Shown one piece after another: positions 46,399-59,105 of a stretch of DNA of 64,000 nt. The DNA comes from Uloborus plumipes (Eukaryota; Arthropoda; Arachnida; Araneae; Uloboridae), in NCBI GenBank assembly GCA_038373865.1, contig JAXGGA010001679.1, positions 80,016 through 144,015 of the forward strand, read 5' to 3'. The stretch's first letter is position 1. Every line of letters starts with the position of its first letter. The notes under the pieces are model-generated. The model made no database searches, had not been told where the DNA came from, and was given only the letters and a program-made list of their open reading frames with translations. The position numbers and the translations under genes were made by a program.

Positions 46399-49300
46399 AA
46401 TGTATTGTTTACTAGGAGCACACAAAAATTGTCGCTTCCTAAAACTGCTGCATAGGAGGATGACAGTGGCATAAGTCAATTTCCATGATGAACCAGCAGC
46501 CAGAAATTTTGCTAAGACACGGAGCCCTACATATTACACACCTTTTAACACACTAAGATATTGGCGAAATGGCTTGAAGCCAAGGTTAATTGGTTGGTTA
46601 ACTCCCCAAAAAACGCCGCTACGCCTTATATACTTCTTTCAGCTGATCCTTTTACTTTTTGATGCTTCAAATGTGTTACAGTAGAGCGATCTAAAAAATA
46701 ATCCTTGAACGTATTTGGTTTTAATGAAGTATGTTGCTACATGGCAGAACCAAGTATTCAAGTCATTAGTATGTAGCATATTCTTAAACATTTATGCTCA
46801 GAGAAAAAGCAGTTTTATTTATCTATTTCTGATTAAGAGTAGGCCCTTTTTTTGGATTGTAGCATGAGATCACTTTTCTTTGATATCACATTCTTTCGTA
46901 ATGGTCAGCTTTATCCCCCAAGATTCCTAAAGCTTCATATTCTTGATTGTTAAAGTTTTAACAATGAGTTTTGTTATGATAATCATTTTCATATTATATT
47001 TCATTTGGTTGAGAGTAGCTATCCTTGTTGTATATATGGGCAATAATTAGGTTGTGGTATTGGGAACACGAAGCAAAATGTAAATCTTAAGGTATTTGGA
47101 TATGTGGCGTTCACTTTAACTGCCCTCTTTTTCATTTAGTCACTTGTGGTCTGTGGCGACCGCTAATATTGCCATTTAGTACCTCAATAAGTGTGGTGAC
47201 CCCACTGCGAACGCCCGCCGATGCTAATGTCATATAGGTTATGGGGGGTAAGCACTGAACTCGAGAAGTATTGTTTTGCTTTATTTAGCTAGTTATAGTT
47301 TGTGTAGCAACTGCATGTTTCGAAATTGCTTTTTGTTTGAAAACTAAGAATCAAATTTTTATTCATTGTTTAATTATTAGACATTATTTATTTATTTTAT
47401 TTATTTATGTATATATTTTTGAAACACAGATCTTCTTGCTTTCTTTTAGAAGATGAACTTTGTTACTGCTTTCTTTAATAATTTATTTTCAATTTTGCTT
47501 TCATTACTACGTTATTTGTTCGATCATATCTTCTCTCTTTGAAGCTGACTTCTGTTAGTGTTTGAATAAAGCATTAGTTTTGTTGCTAATGCAGTGTTTC
47601 TTATATTTTGCTCAATTTTAGGTTTCAAAATCTCAGCAACAGTTTGTGTTTTGTTTTGTTAAAATTTTTATAAAAATAAATTTCGTTCGCGCATCCTCTC
47701 AGACGAGGGAGGGCTGAGAGGGGTGACCGCCCCCCATTGTTTATCACTTCTGAATGTAGTGATAAATAACACAGGCCAACGATGAAAAAACTTTTTTAAT
47801 GAAAATACCTAATTCTTATGTTGTTTAGGTTGCTGAATCCAAATATGATGCTTAAAAAGTTGTATCACCCACCATTTGTTCACATTTTATAGTTACATTC
47901 ATGAAATAAAGAAACATTTTTAGAATTTAACAGCTTTTTCATAGTTAAGATAACATGAAAAAATAGGTCTAATGAACAAAGATGATGTTGGCAGCACTGC
48001 TGAAACACATGCTACAACATGATGGGGGATTACTGTTGGTCACTTCACCGGGAAGTTCAGCAAGCTATTCATCGCAGGAAAAGCTACACAAGAAGCTTCA
48101 AGGAAAAAAGGGAAAGAAAATATAAAGCAATTCCAGTTGACAAGTGAACCTTGTATCATCACATAAAATTACTATTCCAATTTTTTTACTGTAAATACAA
48201 ACCATTTTTACGATTCTACAGTGTTTCATTGATTTCCCTATATACTGTAAATGGGTATTAGACTATATAATAAAATACATTTTGCTTGGAAACTAAGGGT
48301 GATACATAAAAACTACAAGCAGATTTGGATTCAGCACATAAAAATCTATCAAGATCAGCTATTAAAATTAAAAAAGTTTTCAAAAAGGTTTTTTTTGTTG
48401 GCCTGTGTAATGAAGGCGGTGTATCCCCAGAAGGATAAACATACATTAATGACATATTGTAAGCATACTTAATTTCATTTTTAATTTTAATTATATTTGT
48501 ATATGTAATTTAAATAAATATAAATAATACAGGAACTTTAGAAATAAAGCATGAACTCCCATATTTTATTGTTTTTTTTAAATTTATTTTTTTAATGAAT
48601 AAATCTATGTATTTCCTTACATTCCACTATATATCTGCTTAAAAAGTTGTGATGAATGATGCAATGCGCAGATAATATGATGCTTGGTTCACTTCTGCGC
48701 AACAAACTATTATCAAAATGCTGAAGATTTAGTGAATACGAAACATTTGCTCTTTTTCACGCAGTTAATAAAATCATAAACACCGAACATCATTTGCGAA
48801 CCTTTCTGTATCGCGGACGTATGCCAATTTCTATCGTTGCCTTGTTTATTCAATCAAAAACACATCTATTATGAATCGTGTAGGAACCTCTTAAAATCGC
48901 TCACTTTTCTTCCCTTCGTCATTTACATTGGGTGTACTCTCCAAAACACCATTAATCTCTTTCGCGCGCAGGATAAACAACCCCTTTGCCTAACAAGTGT
49001 TTGAAAAGTCAGCATTAAAATGCCCCCTCTTTATCCACGCGCATCGTTTAGAGGCACAAAGACAAGAAACATGCCGGCACTTTTCGCTTAACAGGTCTAA
49101 ATCACTGCTTTTTTGCCTCCCCAACAATGACAAAAATATACGGTTTTCGAAGCAGGTAGGTCGAACGAGGCCTCCGAATATATATGTATTTATTATATAA
49201 CTTTTAAATGGTACCTCTAGGGGGGGGGGAGGGGTTACCGGGCGAAGGGAATGCTTCCGAAAATCATCAATAACACCAAAAGATCATTAATCACTTTTTT

Positions 49301-51389
49301 GGTGTAGAGGAGGCGCTTAGTCGGGAATAGGTATTGGAAAAAGGGGGGTTCGCCTGCCGCAGTTGTACACTATGCGGAAATGCTTTCTGTGCTGATTCTA
49401 ATATTAAGGGATTTTAGAGATCCCCCCTCATGTGCTGCGCTTTTTTATTTTTTTCTATTTTGGGTTGAAGGAAATATAAAGGTCCATTGGGTCCTTAAAA
49501 AGCATATAAACGGTCTTGACAGATTATAAATATGGTACAATGCGATACATATGTATTAGTGTCTTAACCGTGGGGCCGGGTTCCCCCCTCCCCCCGATAT
49601 GATCTCTTTTTTATTCTTTTATTTTGCAGTTTTTCCTTTTGGGAGTGACGACAAACAATTGCCTTGATTTTTTACCCCTCCTCCTGTGTTATTTTTTATT
49701 TCTTTTTCTTGCAACTTCTTTTTCACATTTCTTTACTGTTCTTTTCTTTTTATTATTATTCTTGTTATTGCTGATTTATTTTTTATATTATTATTTTTAA
49801 AACTTTTCAACATTTTTTGTAAGATCTTCATTTTTTATTTTTGTATTCCATAATTGTTTAAAAATTATTAGTTGTATTATTTTGAATTAATTATTATTAT
49901 TATTAGAATCGCACCATTATGCGATTTTCGGCATTGTTTGTTTGAATTTGATTACATTTTTTATGTTTAAATAGTAAAATATCGGTCTTCTATCAAATGG
50001 GGTGGGGTGTAAAATAAATTATGATCGCATTGAATAAAAATGAAACTAAGCAACAAATTAAAGACTCAGAATGATATGGTTTAGTTAAGTAGGGGAAAGG
50101 AATATGGTTAAAACAATTTTGTACAATCGGGATACGCATTTTAAATATTTAAAATTTTTAAGCAATACTTATTCACGAATGAAAAGAATAATATTTAATA
50201 ACAGTCGTCCAATGACAAGTCTAATGACAATTACGTTTCAGCAAAACGGTGCTACAAACTAGCATGCAATTTATATTTATTTTAGTCAAAATAAATATCA
50301 TACTTCTTTTCGGATTAACAAAGATCGGTACTAAAACTGGTAAGTTTCAGAAATCAAAATCTGACTCTTGGCGCAACTTTGACCATCTTAAGTATTTTCC
50401 AAAGGAAATAATTGTAAATGAATGAATGTTTAAATTATCTAAAAAACTTTCAGAAACATAAGAGGATTTCAATTTGGGATTCCCGAATTTACAATTTTAT
50501 GAACAAAACTTAACATAGAAGCCATTATATTAGAAAATGAATGAAGAAATTATTCATATTCAACAAACACAAAACGTGAAATACAATGTTTTAGACTAAA
50601 CATTAACTTTAGCATTCGAGATGCATTAATACACTTTTGATGCCACAGATGCTAAATTATATGGCAGAATGATAGTCGAAACGAACCATTGCACGCGCAT
50701 ACTGCGTTTTATCGATTATGTGTTTTTCTTTTGCTGAAAGAATTTATGTATTTAGTGTATTCATTACGTATTTAATGTGTTTACAATGGCATTGTGTATT
50801 ATATTCACGAGCGTACATGTGATCGAGTTAAAATTTAAAATATTTCATTTTTTAAAATTATTTTAATGTGATTTAATGATTCTTAAACGGTCAAGAACTG
50901 TTATTTTCGGAATCATTGCAATGGTTTGTGATGAAAGAGTTGATATCTTAAATATAGTTTTTATTCAGTGCTGCTGTCAAATAATATTTTTATGCTGTTG
51001 CTGAAAGTAAAAGTCTTGAAATTGTAAAGGATAGCACTTTTAGTCAACAAAAGTTCGGTTATTTATTTCTTTTTAAAAATTCTTTTCCACTGAAGTTATT
51101 TTTCCCCCCTCTTCTGCAAGTCAAGATTTTTTTCGAAGAGAAATATAAAAGCTCGGCAAAAGTTTGTCACGAAAAGTTTAAACTGCGAATTCTCTGCCCT
51201 AGTTGTCAGAGACCTAAGCGTGGAGTCCGCGCAAAAAATTCTTTATGCGTTCTGTTTATTTTTTTCTTCCCACATATATACATATATATTCTCCACCTCG
51301 CACAGCTCTGTCCAGACTCTTGGCCAAGAAGTTTTCTTTTTTAAAAAAAGTCAACCGACCAGTTTTCTTTTCCTTCGGAGGAGGGTAGA
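44960..51389. other. Long AT-rich non-coding stretch
   Basis: No gene is recognised. Landmarks are a T run at about 45177-45193, a 38-base A run at 46356-46393, TTTA microsatellite sequence at 47385-47408, a G run at 49220-49229, and AT/ATT-rich sequence at 49740-49905. A GC-richer patch at 47130-47270 is unexplained. The short frames at 48251-48472 oppose each other on both strands and have no motif. Confidence 0.45.
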
Positions 51390-51560
51390 TGGAACCCCGC
51401 GGCGCGGGAATCGGGGGGTCCTCAGAAAAGCCAGGCCCTCCGCGATCGTGCGTTTTATCTCTTCACTTCATCTGCCGCCAATCCCCAGCCAAAACTCGAA
51501 CTGGCCACTCGCTGAGGCTGCCTTTTTACCTGCCTCGGACGGAGGAATGTTGGAATGCAT
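51390..51560. promoter_or_regulatory. CpG-rich island, candidate regulatory element
   Basis: GAACCCCGCGGCGCGGGAATCGGGGGG is a GC-dense imperfect palindrome, followed by CCTCCGCGATCGTGCG and GGCTGCCTTTTTACCTGCCTC. The 151-codon plus frame at 51220-51675 spans the island, but its flanks are low-complexity and it has no recognisable domain, so I do not call it a gene. Confidence 0.25.
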
Positions 51561-51724
51561 GCATGTAAATGAAATGCGCCGGGGAAGAACTGCTCTTTTT
51601 TTTGTTTGTTTATTTCGAGCTGTTTTTGTGTGGTATGAGAACATCAGGGATGAGAATCTTCACTCTTTGGTCTGAATTTTAGACTTTTCTGATATGTTAT
51701 GAGAAAATTTCTGATTTTTAATTA

Positions 51725-52148
51725 CAGTAAGCTCTCGATTATCCGCGGGTGGATTATCCGTGAGAGTTTTGGGAAAAAAAAAACAAACACAATAAACTGA
51801 TTTTTTCGAAAAAGCACGAAGTTAAAATTTTGTTTTTTCTAAACATTTCTTACCCAAAAGTGCTGTGTACTTCATCTAATAAATTTTCTTACCTGGGTAT
51901 TATCGTAAGAGTACCACTTCTTTGTAGATTTTATATGCTTGAGAACCTCAAATACAAATAATTTTTTTATGCTGTACCTATCGTCACTGTTTGTACCTAT
52001 CACGTTTTAAGTGCAATGCAATTATTTTGAAGCAAAATATTTTTTTTATCTTCTTTACCCCTTAATTTTTGCTTTTTTCGGATTATCCGCGATTTTCGTC
52101 AGCCGCGATTCCCGTGCCACCCAATTCCGCGGATAAGCGGACGACATT
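51725..52148 (-). mobile_element. pogo/Tigger-like non-autonomous element, copy A (424 bp)
   Basis: It begins CAGTAAGCTCTCGATTATCC and ends GCGGATAAGCGGACGACATT, bounded by TA on both sides (51723-51724 and 52149-52150). Ends of the type CTCTCGATTATCCG with GTCCGCTTATCCGCGG are characteristic of pogo/Tigger transposons. The interior aligns with the reverse complement of 53245-53648, sharing CCCAATTC, GTGCCAC, GCGATTCCCG, CTGTACCTATCGTCACTGTT and TACTTCATCTAATAAATT. No transposase is encoded. Confidence 0.8.
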
Positions 52149-52150
52149 TA

Positions 52151-53242
52151 GAGAAGGCTGATGGAGGATGATTATTTTTTTGTTGTAAAATTATTTTAAC
52201 GAACATTAATGTACCATCAGTTAAGCGATAGTCTGCCTCATGAATTTTATTTTTAAAACTTAAATTGCGCTGAAAAAAACCTAATAGTTTTCAATAAAAA
52301 ATACAAATTCATTTTTTTTTTTTTTTTGCTGCAGAAATTGAGTTAGCTTTGTAGACTTTTTGTATAGATTCCACTTCCGAAGAGTACTCCAGAAGTATTT
52401 GAATGTTATCATTGGTTACAGAATGTAGTTAGTGCTTTTAATTTTTTGGCGCTATTTACAGTTTCTGCATGTTTGTTAACTCTGTGTATACATTCCAAAA
52501 TGCTATTTATTTGTTATTACTGTTATTGTTTTTGCTAAAAATGTTCTTTAAAGCAGCGTTCCGCAACGCTCGTTGTAGATCGACCCCAAATAATAACAAA
52601 ATTATAGGCGACCGATGTGCATTGAATTAAAACAAAAACAAAAAAAGTGCAAGACAATTTTATTTTGTTTTCATATATGCCTTACTCATGCCTTGCTTCA
52701 ATTGACATAGTTCATTTCATGCATCAGTGCTTTGAATCCGATGTCTATATTTGTTTTCATTTGCAGCCAAAGCTGAAATGCCAGTTTCTACTGAATGTGT
52801 TGTTGCAAGTGTGATGTTTAGAAAATCTCATAATTGTTTAATAGTTTAAAAGACCTTGTTGCTTTGAACCGTATTTTGTTTACATGTACTAAAAAATACT
52901 TGAATAATATTTATTCATAGTGTAATTTAATATTAAAATGTACTTACTTGCCACTAAATGTAGTGAAATTGCTCTTCGCATCCAACAGAACAAAATTTAC
53001 AGTTCAAGCTCAGACGAAAAATGTCTCAGTTTTAAGATCTATAAATGGCATAAAGCTTGTTATTAACTCAATAACAAGCTTTTGCGTACATGTTTTTACA
53101 TTCGAAAACAACAGAAGCATCATTTTACTCTTCTTGTTTGTCCAATCGAAAATTGCTTTAGCTGCCATGTTGAAGTTGTTACTAAAGATACAAGGAAAAA
53201 AAAATTTGTTAACGAATAGTGGTGATGTTTTTCTCTTCTGAG
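52151..53242. other. Non-coding stretch with a possible lone hAT-like end
   Basis: Near 52554 CAGCGTTCCGCAACGCTCG followed by TAGATCGACC has the look of a hAT terminus, but no partner end is present. Otherwise AT-rich without recognisable genes. Confidence 0.35.
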
Positions 53243-53244
53243 TA

Positions 53245-53648
53245 CAGTACACTCCCGATTATTCGCTGAATTGGGTGTGGCACGAGTATCGCGGATAATC
53301 CGAAAAAAAAAAGACATAAAATAAGTGGCAAAAAAGATAAAAAATGTCCGTTGCTTAAAAATAATTGCATTCCCCTGAAACGTGATATGTACAAATAGTG
53401 ACAATAGGTACAGCATAAAACATTCCTTGTACAAATAGGTAAAATAATTAATTGGATGAAGTACACCGTTTTCTTGGGCAAGAAAGCAAACTAAAAAAAG
53501 GGGGGACAATATCTGGGATAAATGGATTTCAGATGTGTGTTTAAAGAAACATTATTGCTCTACAAGAATACATTTTTGCTCTACAAGAATGAAGTTCTCT
53601 TAAATTTTTTTTTTCACCAAGACTCTCGGATAATTACAGAGTTTACTG
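53245..53648 (+). mobile_element. pogo/Tigger-like non-autonomous element, copy B (404 bp)
   Basis: It starts CAGTACACTCCCGATTATTC and ends AGAGTTTACTG, with TA on each side (53243-53244, 53649-53650). It carries CGCGGATAATCCG just inside the left end and CTCTCGGATAATTACAG near the right. It is in inverted orientation relative to 51725-52148, about 1.1 kb away. The overlapping minus frames of 90 and 129 codons (53120-53509) read through it and are not transposase-like. Confidence 0.8.
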
Positions 53649-53650
53649 TA

Positions 53651-55559
53651 ATGTAGGTGAAAGAAGACTGAATGGTATATTAATGTATATTATGGCTGTA
53701 GGCTACATCAAAAACCTAGTTTGTACTGTCAGGAGCTGCCAACTTCCGTTCAGTTTAAGTCAGAATTTGTCCGTTTAAATCAAATTGGGAACTCTTTTTA
53801 CCTATTTTATGGAGTAAATGAATGCACCGAATGAATTTACACGGCCGAAAATAACAAATGATGATTGAAAGTGGTGAGGAATAGACCCCCATTCATTGTT
53901 TTCATCGTGTTGAACATGTTCTCACAAAATATTTATTTCCGTGCGAAGAACTTAAGATTACGCACCAAACAACAGCGCCTTCAATCGCAGGTTTGTAACT
54001 TGAAGTAGGAGGAAAGAAAAAGAAAAAAAAAGGGGGGGATGGGATTGGGATTGCAATTGCAGTCACATCTGCCGCGATAAGAGATTAAGTTCTCGAATTT
54101 ATAAGGAACGAGCTTATAATTGTGATTATGGTATAATTTCCAACTACTCATGACATAGTTTTGTATACATAGGTGGGATCTTTGTACGCCTCTAGCATTA
54201 TTAAATCAGAAGTATTTTAACTCTCCATAACATCCGGGCGCTTAAATTTGATACTTCATTCAAGTCTAGCCGAAATGGTGTATAAAAGGCAAAAAACAAA
54301 TATATCATTTCATTATTGACTTTGATCTTTGTTTTCCTTATGTCCTTGTTTTAATGGCCACGTGATTTACAATTTTGAAATGACTTGAGTCATATATAGG
54401 ATTTTGAAACGATTATTTTCACTGATAGATGTTTTTCTTTTTGATGATTTGCCAATTTGGCGAAAACATCCTGCAATAAAATTGAGACCACAGTGTCTTT
54501 TTCTGTTTTCGAAAATACCAGCAAAATGGTGGTCGCATTGGAAACAAAAGAAATTTCATTCACCTGATCAGACACAAATTTCTACCTTAGAAACCCTGAT
54601 GTTATAACTGCTAAAATCAACTATGATAGCTCAAATTTCGAGTTTCTTCAATTTTTTGTCCGGCTCACAATGTTGACGTTGTGTGATAACTTTAGTCACA
54701 TCTGAAATTGGAGAAAAAAAAATATTCACCTTGATGATTACGAGGTAAGTATTTGGCTTAAATAATTTTTAGTGGATGTACCAAACTTATACTGCATTGT
54801 AAAAGGTCTTCCTGACAAAATGATTGAGTCTAAGGATTCTGTTTATATTGAAATTAGTGTTCAAGTCCGCGCAATTAGTAATCGATCCTTAAATTTTGCG
54901 TTTGCGCTAAATCCAATAAATATCGATCAACTCGCAGGAAGTAGCACATTTCTAAGATGAAAATAAGGGCTTTTTGCATCTGTCGTTGCCTAATGTCTCA
55001 AGTCCGGAAAAAATCTAAAATAGGAAACTTTCGGTCCGCAAGTTAATGCGCAACTTGATGTGTTGTTTACTCATGCCTTGAATATCGTTGTCAGTGTTCT
55101 GGGGAATACCCTGACTTGAACCTCTTGTCCGCCGCTCCTTTCAGACGATATTTTGAATGAATGAATGAAGTCAAGAATGCTTGCGGTCGCAATCCATCAC
55201 AACCAATAATTGCCATGCTTTTCGGTCGCAACACCTGTTTGCATTCGTGACTAATGACTCTCTCCTCTCTCTCGCGCGCGCCACCCCCAGCTACGAGAAG
55301 AACGGGACTTTTCTCTCACTCTCTTCTGTGCTCACGGGACGGATGGAGATTTTTTTAGTTTGAATAAGTGTTTGGTTGTTTTTCTTCTTCAAGCTTCCGC
55401 GTGTTGATTTGTGTTTGATGAGCATTTAGGAGCTAGATATTTTTTTTCTCTCCTTCCCCAGACTGATTCAGGATTGAAAAATGTGTTCTCATGGGTTTGT
55501 GAAAAAGGGATGAATAGACTTTTCTCAAGTCCATTGAATAAAGACGAATGTTTGATGAC
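53651..55559. other. Non-coding stretch; one strong splice-donor-like site at 54745
   Basis: CGAG|GTAAGTATTT at 54741-54754 is a near-perfect donor sequence on the plus strand, but no acceptor or coding exon upstream could be paired with it. The rest holds short overlapping frames without motifs. Confidence 0.35.
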
Positions 55560-56000
55560 ATTCTTTTCTTTAAAAACGCTTTTCTGCGTAATAAACAGTT
55601 TCAAAAGTTTTTACAACGTTTCTAAATAGTTTTCCAATGCTCTGCACCGTGCACTGCTTTCTGTTCCAGAGTTTGCATTACCTTTACATTGCTACGTAAA
55701 TCTTTGTTGTTTTGACAATGTCTTTTCCGTGTCAATTGAATGTATTTGTTGCAATTTAAATACTTTTTTTTTTGCTTAATAAACATCTTGAAAACTTTTT
55801 ACAATGTTTCTAAGTGTTTGCAATGTTTCGCATCATGTGCCGGTTTCTGTTCAGAGTTGCAAAATTTTTATTATTTTGATGTTTTTCCTTCTTTAATTGA
55901 ATCCATTCGTTGAAGTTAAAAAACTCTTTTCTGCGTAATAAAACCTGCATAATAAGTGTATTTCTTATACGAAAGTTAACATTTCCTCTTCATTGTAGAT
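55560..56000. repeat. Degenerate tandem repeat, about 180-190-bp period, about 2.5 copies
   Basis: TTTTCTGCGTAATAAAC near 55579, TTTTTGCTTAATAAACATC near 55771 and CTTTTCTGCGTAATAAAACC near 55927 begin successive units. The first two continue with TTACAA.GTTTCTAA, CAATG.T..GCA and CTTTCTGTTC/TTTCTGTTCAGAGTT. Divergence is high. Confidence 0.6.
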
Positions 56001-58210
56001 GAATCTTGTGTTTTGACGATTTCTTTTCCCGCTTAAATTGTTTTCGTCGGATTTTGCTTGTTATCGAAATTAAAAAATGTTTTTAAAACATTGGAGCTCT
56101 TGACAAAATTTTAGAGCTTTTTTTTTTATGTCAAAAATACTGTTGAATGTCCGATGAAGTTTGACATAAAAATAAAGATTTTTTGATTAATTTTCGAGAA
56201 TATTTTTTGAGCTTGGAATAATTTTTGATTAATTTGCAAGAAAAACAGTCATGGTGATTGACCGGGTCAATCAAAAAGACAACAGTTTGCCCGTTACGAC
56301 GTATGAAGTCGAAGAAGGGCTAATTTTAAATTTTTTGCTAATTTTAAAATTCTGATGTCCCAAATAACATGATTAAATTTTAATATATTTTTTTTATTAA
56401 ATAAGCTTGAACTTTGGGAACATATTCTCGTAATGATTGGTGAAGGAAACAGCGCCATTTATGTGTTCCTTTTAAAAAGCAAGCCCATGTGATCCCCACC
56501 ATTAAAGCTGCTCCGTTATTGGGATGCTGAATGTGCAAACAAATTTAAAATTTGCCATTGTTAAAATCAGTGCCAGATGAGGAAGATATTTCGTTTCTTT
56601 TCGTACAAAAGCGGAAATTCGTGATTGTGTTGAAGGTGATGATTAGCAATGAGTCATTACTCAATTGCATTTTCCTGGAGCATTGAAACCTCATTGGACA
56701 ATTCCTGCCACGGTTGAATATATACCGGGAATGAACTGTTGGATGTTTTGAATATTTCTCAAAATCTTGGGCTCAAGTGTTTTCGAAAATGTCATCGATT
56801 TCTCTTAATGAGGTTTCCCGGTTGATGATCTGTGACTGGAAGTTACGGATCATCGATTGATCTGAACTGAGATAAATGTTTTTAATGAGATTTTAATCGT
56901 CATCGACTTGGTGCTCCATTTGTAACCAGATGATGTCGCCCGGGCTGGAAGTGTTGTTACTTTCGGAGTTCCACTCAATTTGATTGGATGTATAAAAGAG
57001 CGATGAATCATTGGATTATTGGAAATAAATGATGCCGATTAAAGTAAAATTTTATCGTTTGAAATATGATTTGGTGCGGCAGTCTGGTAACATGTTCTTT
57101 GATTCGTTGTGCGTGAAAGGAAGTGAAGTAAATGAGTGATATAGTGAATGATATCGAATTTAATGATTTTAAGATGCGAATGGCGAACCTGATCTGGGCT
57201 CTAGCGAAGAATTTTGCAAGAAATAAACCTGTTAGCTAAATTGTTGTAAAGCCATAGAACACTTAATCCCTCTTTTTTTTTAAATTAATGTTGTAGCAAT
57301 ACAAGTTTTTTTCTTTTAGTACAGAGCACTGTCTATTGTAGGATTTATATTTTGCAATATCTTTGATACAATGTACAAAAGCAGCAACTTTAGTAATTTC
57401 GGTACTGAAACAATGAATCAGTCCTTTACTGTCAAAACTAGAGATATAAATTAATTTTTCAGATTCACAGAAATTCAGATCAAAGTGGTGCTGCCCCTTC
57501 TTGCTTTTTATGGTGCACTTACACTTTTCTTAAATGTAATTTCAGAAAATCTACTTCGTATGTTACTCTGTTTATAGAAATTTTTGTTATCTTATTAGCT
57601 TAAGAGTCTCAATCATTTCTCAACTGTTGAAAAAGGGAAAAAGCTCCTAATATACTTTACATTTTTGTCGTATTTTATTTCGTACAAAAAGCGAAAGCAC
57701 GCATTACTTTTTTTCCGCTCTGTTATTATTATTTTTTTTACAAAATGTTTATTTATTTATTTATTTATTTTTTGCTACCGAATTTTGAATTTTACGACAA
57801 GTTTCCGCAGTCGTTAAAAAATGAATTTATGTACATTGCCCCAAATATTGTCAAATTGTGCTATCTACATCAAGATAGTTTTTTTCAAACTGATATCGGC
57901 AGTTTTTTTTCACTCAAAGCTCTAAAAAAAGGCTTGCGATTACAAAGATTCTACTTCTGAAACATGTGCATATTTAACTAGCCTAAATACGACATTGTGA
58001 TTTGAAAAAAAAAAAAGAAGCTATTTTGAAGCCATAAAGAAATTTTTATGTCGCCTGGAAACCATTGAGAGAAAAAAAATTTCCTCCGCTTTAAACAGCG
58101 GAAAATACAGGAATCCCTTCCGATTGAAACTTGATGTGTGTCAAGGCAAATCGTTAATCATGTTTTTGGTGGGGGACCGGGGATCAGGAAAGGATAAAAG
58201 CGCTCAAAAA
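56001..58210. other. Non-coding stretch; moderately complex at 56430-57130
   Basis: Positions 56430-57130 are less T-rich and more complex than the surroundings, with a short inverted pair GATGATC/GATCATC (about 56824-56855). A TTTA microsatellite lies at 57748-57771. No gene is recognised. Confidence 0.4.
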
Positions 58211-59105
58211 TAATATTTCTTCCGCATTTTTGCTGGTATACCAGATAATTTTTTTTTCTTCTGTCTGTTGTAATGGCTTCTTTTGACAATTGACCGTGGC
58301 TGTACATTTGCTTGAGATTTGATGTAAATGGGAAGTTTTTTTTAATACATATAGTGATGTTGTGTTCTTTGGGTAATATTTAGGATTTGCACGACCCCCA
58401 AAAATTCTTAAAATTGCCGCTCTTTGTTTCTCTTTTAAAAACAGTTTTATTTTTTAAATTAAATATTTATGTTTTGGGGATGTGGGTTTCGAATTAGAAT
58501 GTTCTACTCGGAGCTACGCAATGTTTTGTACAGTCAAATGAGTTTGCTCCAGCTTACACAGTGTAATAAGCCTTATCATCTTTTTTTTTTAAGTTAGTGT
58601 CAAAAATTAGCATATATGTTATGGAGTTTTTAATTATAATTTGTAGTGTTTATGTTATTATATGTGTATTTCAATAATATTTGTGTCGATTGGTTTTTTG
58701 GTTAATATTTCTTCCGCATGTTTTTATACATTTGCTTGAGATTTAATGTAAATGGGAAGGTTATTTTTATAATTATAGTGATGTTGTGTTCTTTGGGTAT
58801 TTAGGATTTGCACGACAACCAAAAATTCTGAAAATTGCCAATCTTTGTTACTCTTTTAAAGAAAGTTTTTTTTTTTTTTTTTTTGTGATTTACGTTTTGG
58901 GGTGTGGGTTTGGAATTAGAATGTTCTGAGCTACGGCAATGTTTTGTAAGCTCAAATCTCCCTATAAGCCTTATCATCTCATATATATTAAGTTATTGTT
59001 ATAATTATCATACAGATTATAGAATTTTTAATTATAATTTGTTGTGTTTATGTTAATATATGTATATTTCAATCATATTAGTGTGGATTGGTTTTATAAT
59101 TTAAA
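58211..59105. repeat. Tandem duplication of a roughly 490-bp segment, second copy deleted internally
   Basis: Copy 1 (58211-58702) and copy 2 (58703-59105) share AATATTTCTTCCGCAT, ACATTTGCTTGAGATTT, ATAGTGATGTTGTGTTCTTT, GGATTTGCACGAC, GTGTGGGTTT, GAATTAGAATGTTCT, TAAGCCTTATCATCT and TTTTTAATTATAATTTGT in order. Copy 2 lacks about 60 to 80 bases after the first block and further short pieces. No frame is conserved between the copies. Confidence 0.85.

Noticed and set aside
48251..48472. Plus and minus frames with short peptide similarity to the minus frame at 60449-60640 (HVSPLVSK-like)
   Set aside because: The shared part is about 8 residues, from a GAAACTAAGGG-type word; too short to define a repeat or a gene.
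51220..51675. 151-codon plus-strand frame, the longest in the window
   Set aside because: Its length comes from crossing a GC-rich island with few stop codons; the ends are low-complexity and no domain is visible.
53120..53509. 129- and 90-codon overlapping minus frames
   Set aside because: They lie mostly inside the pogo/Tigger-like repeat, in different frames, and do not resemble a transposase.
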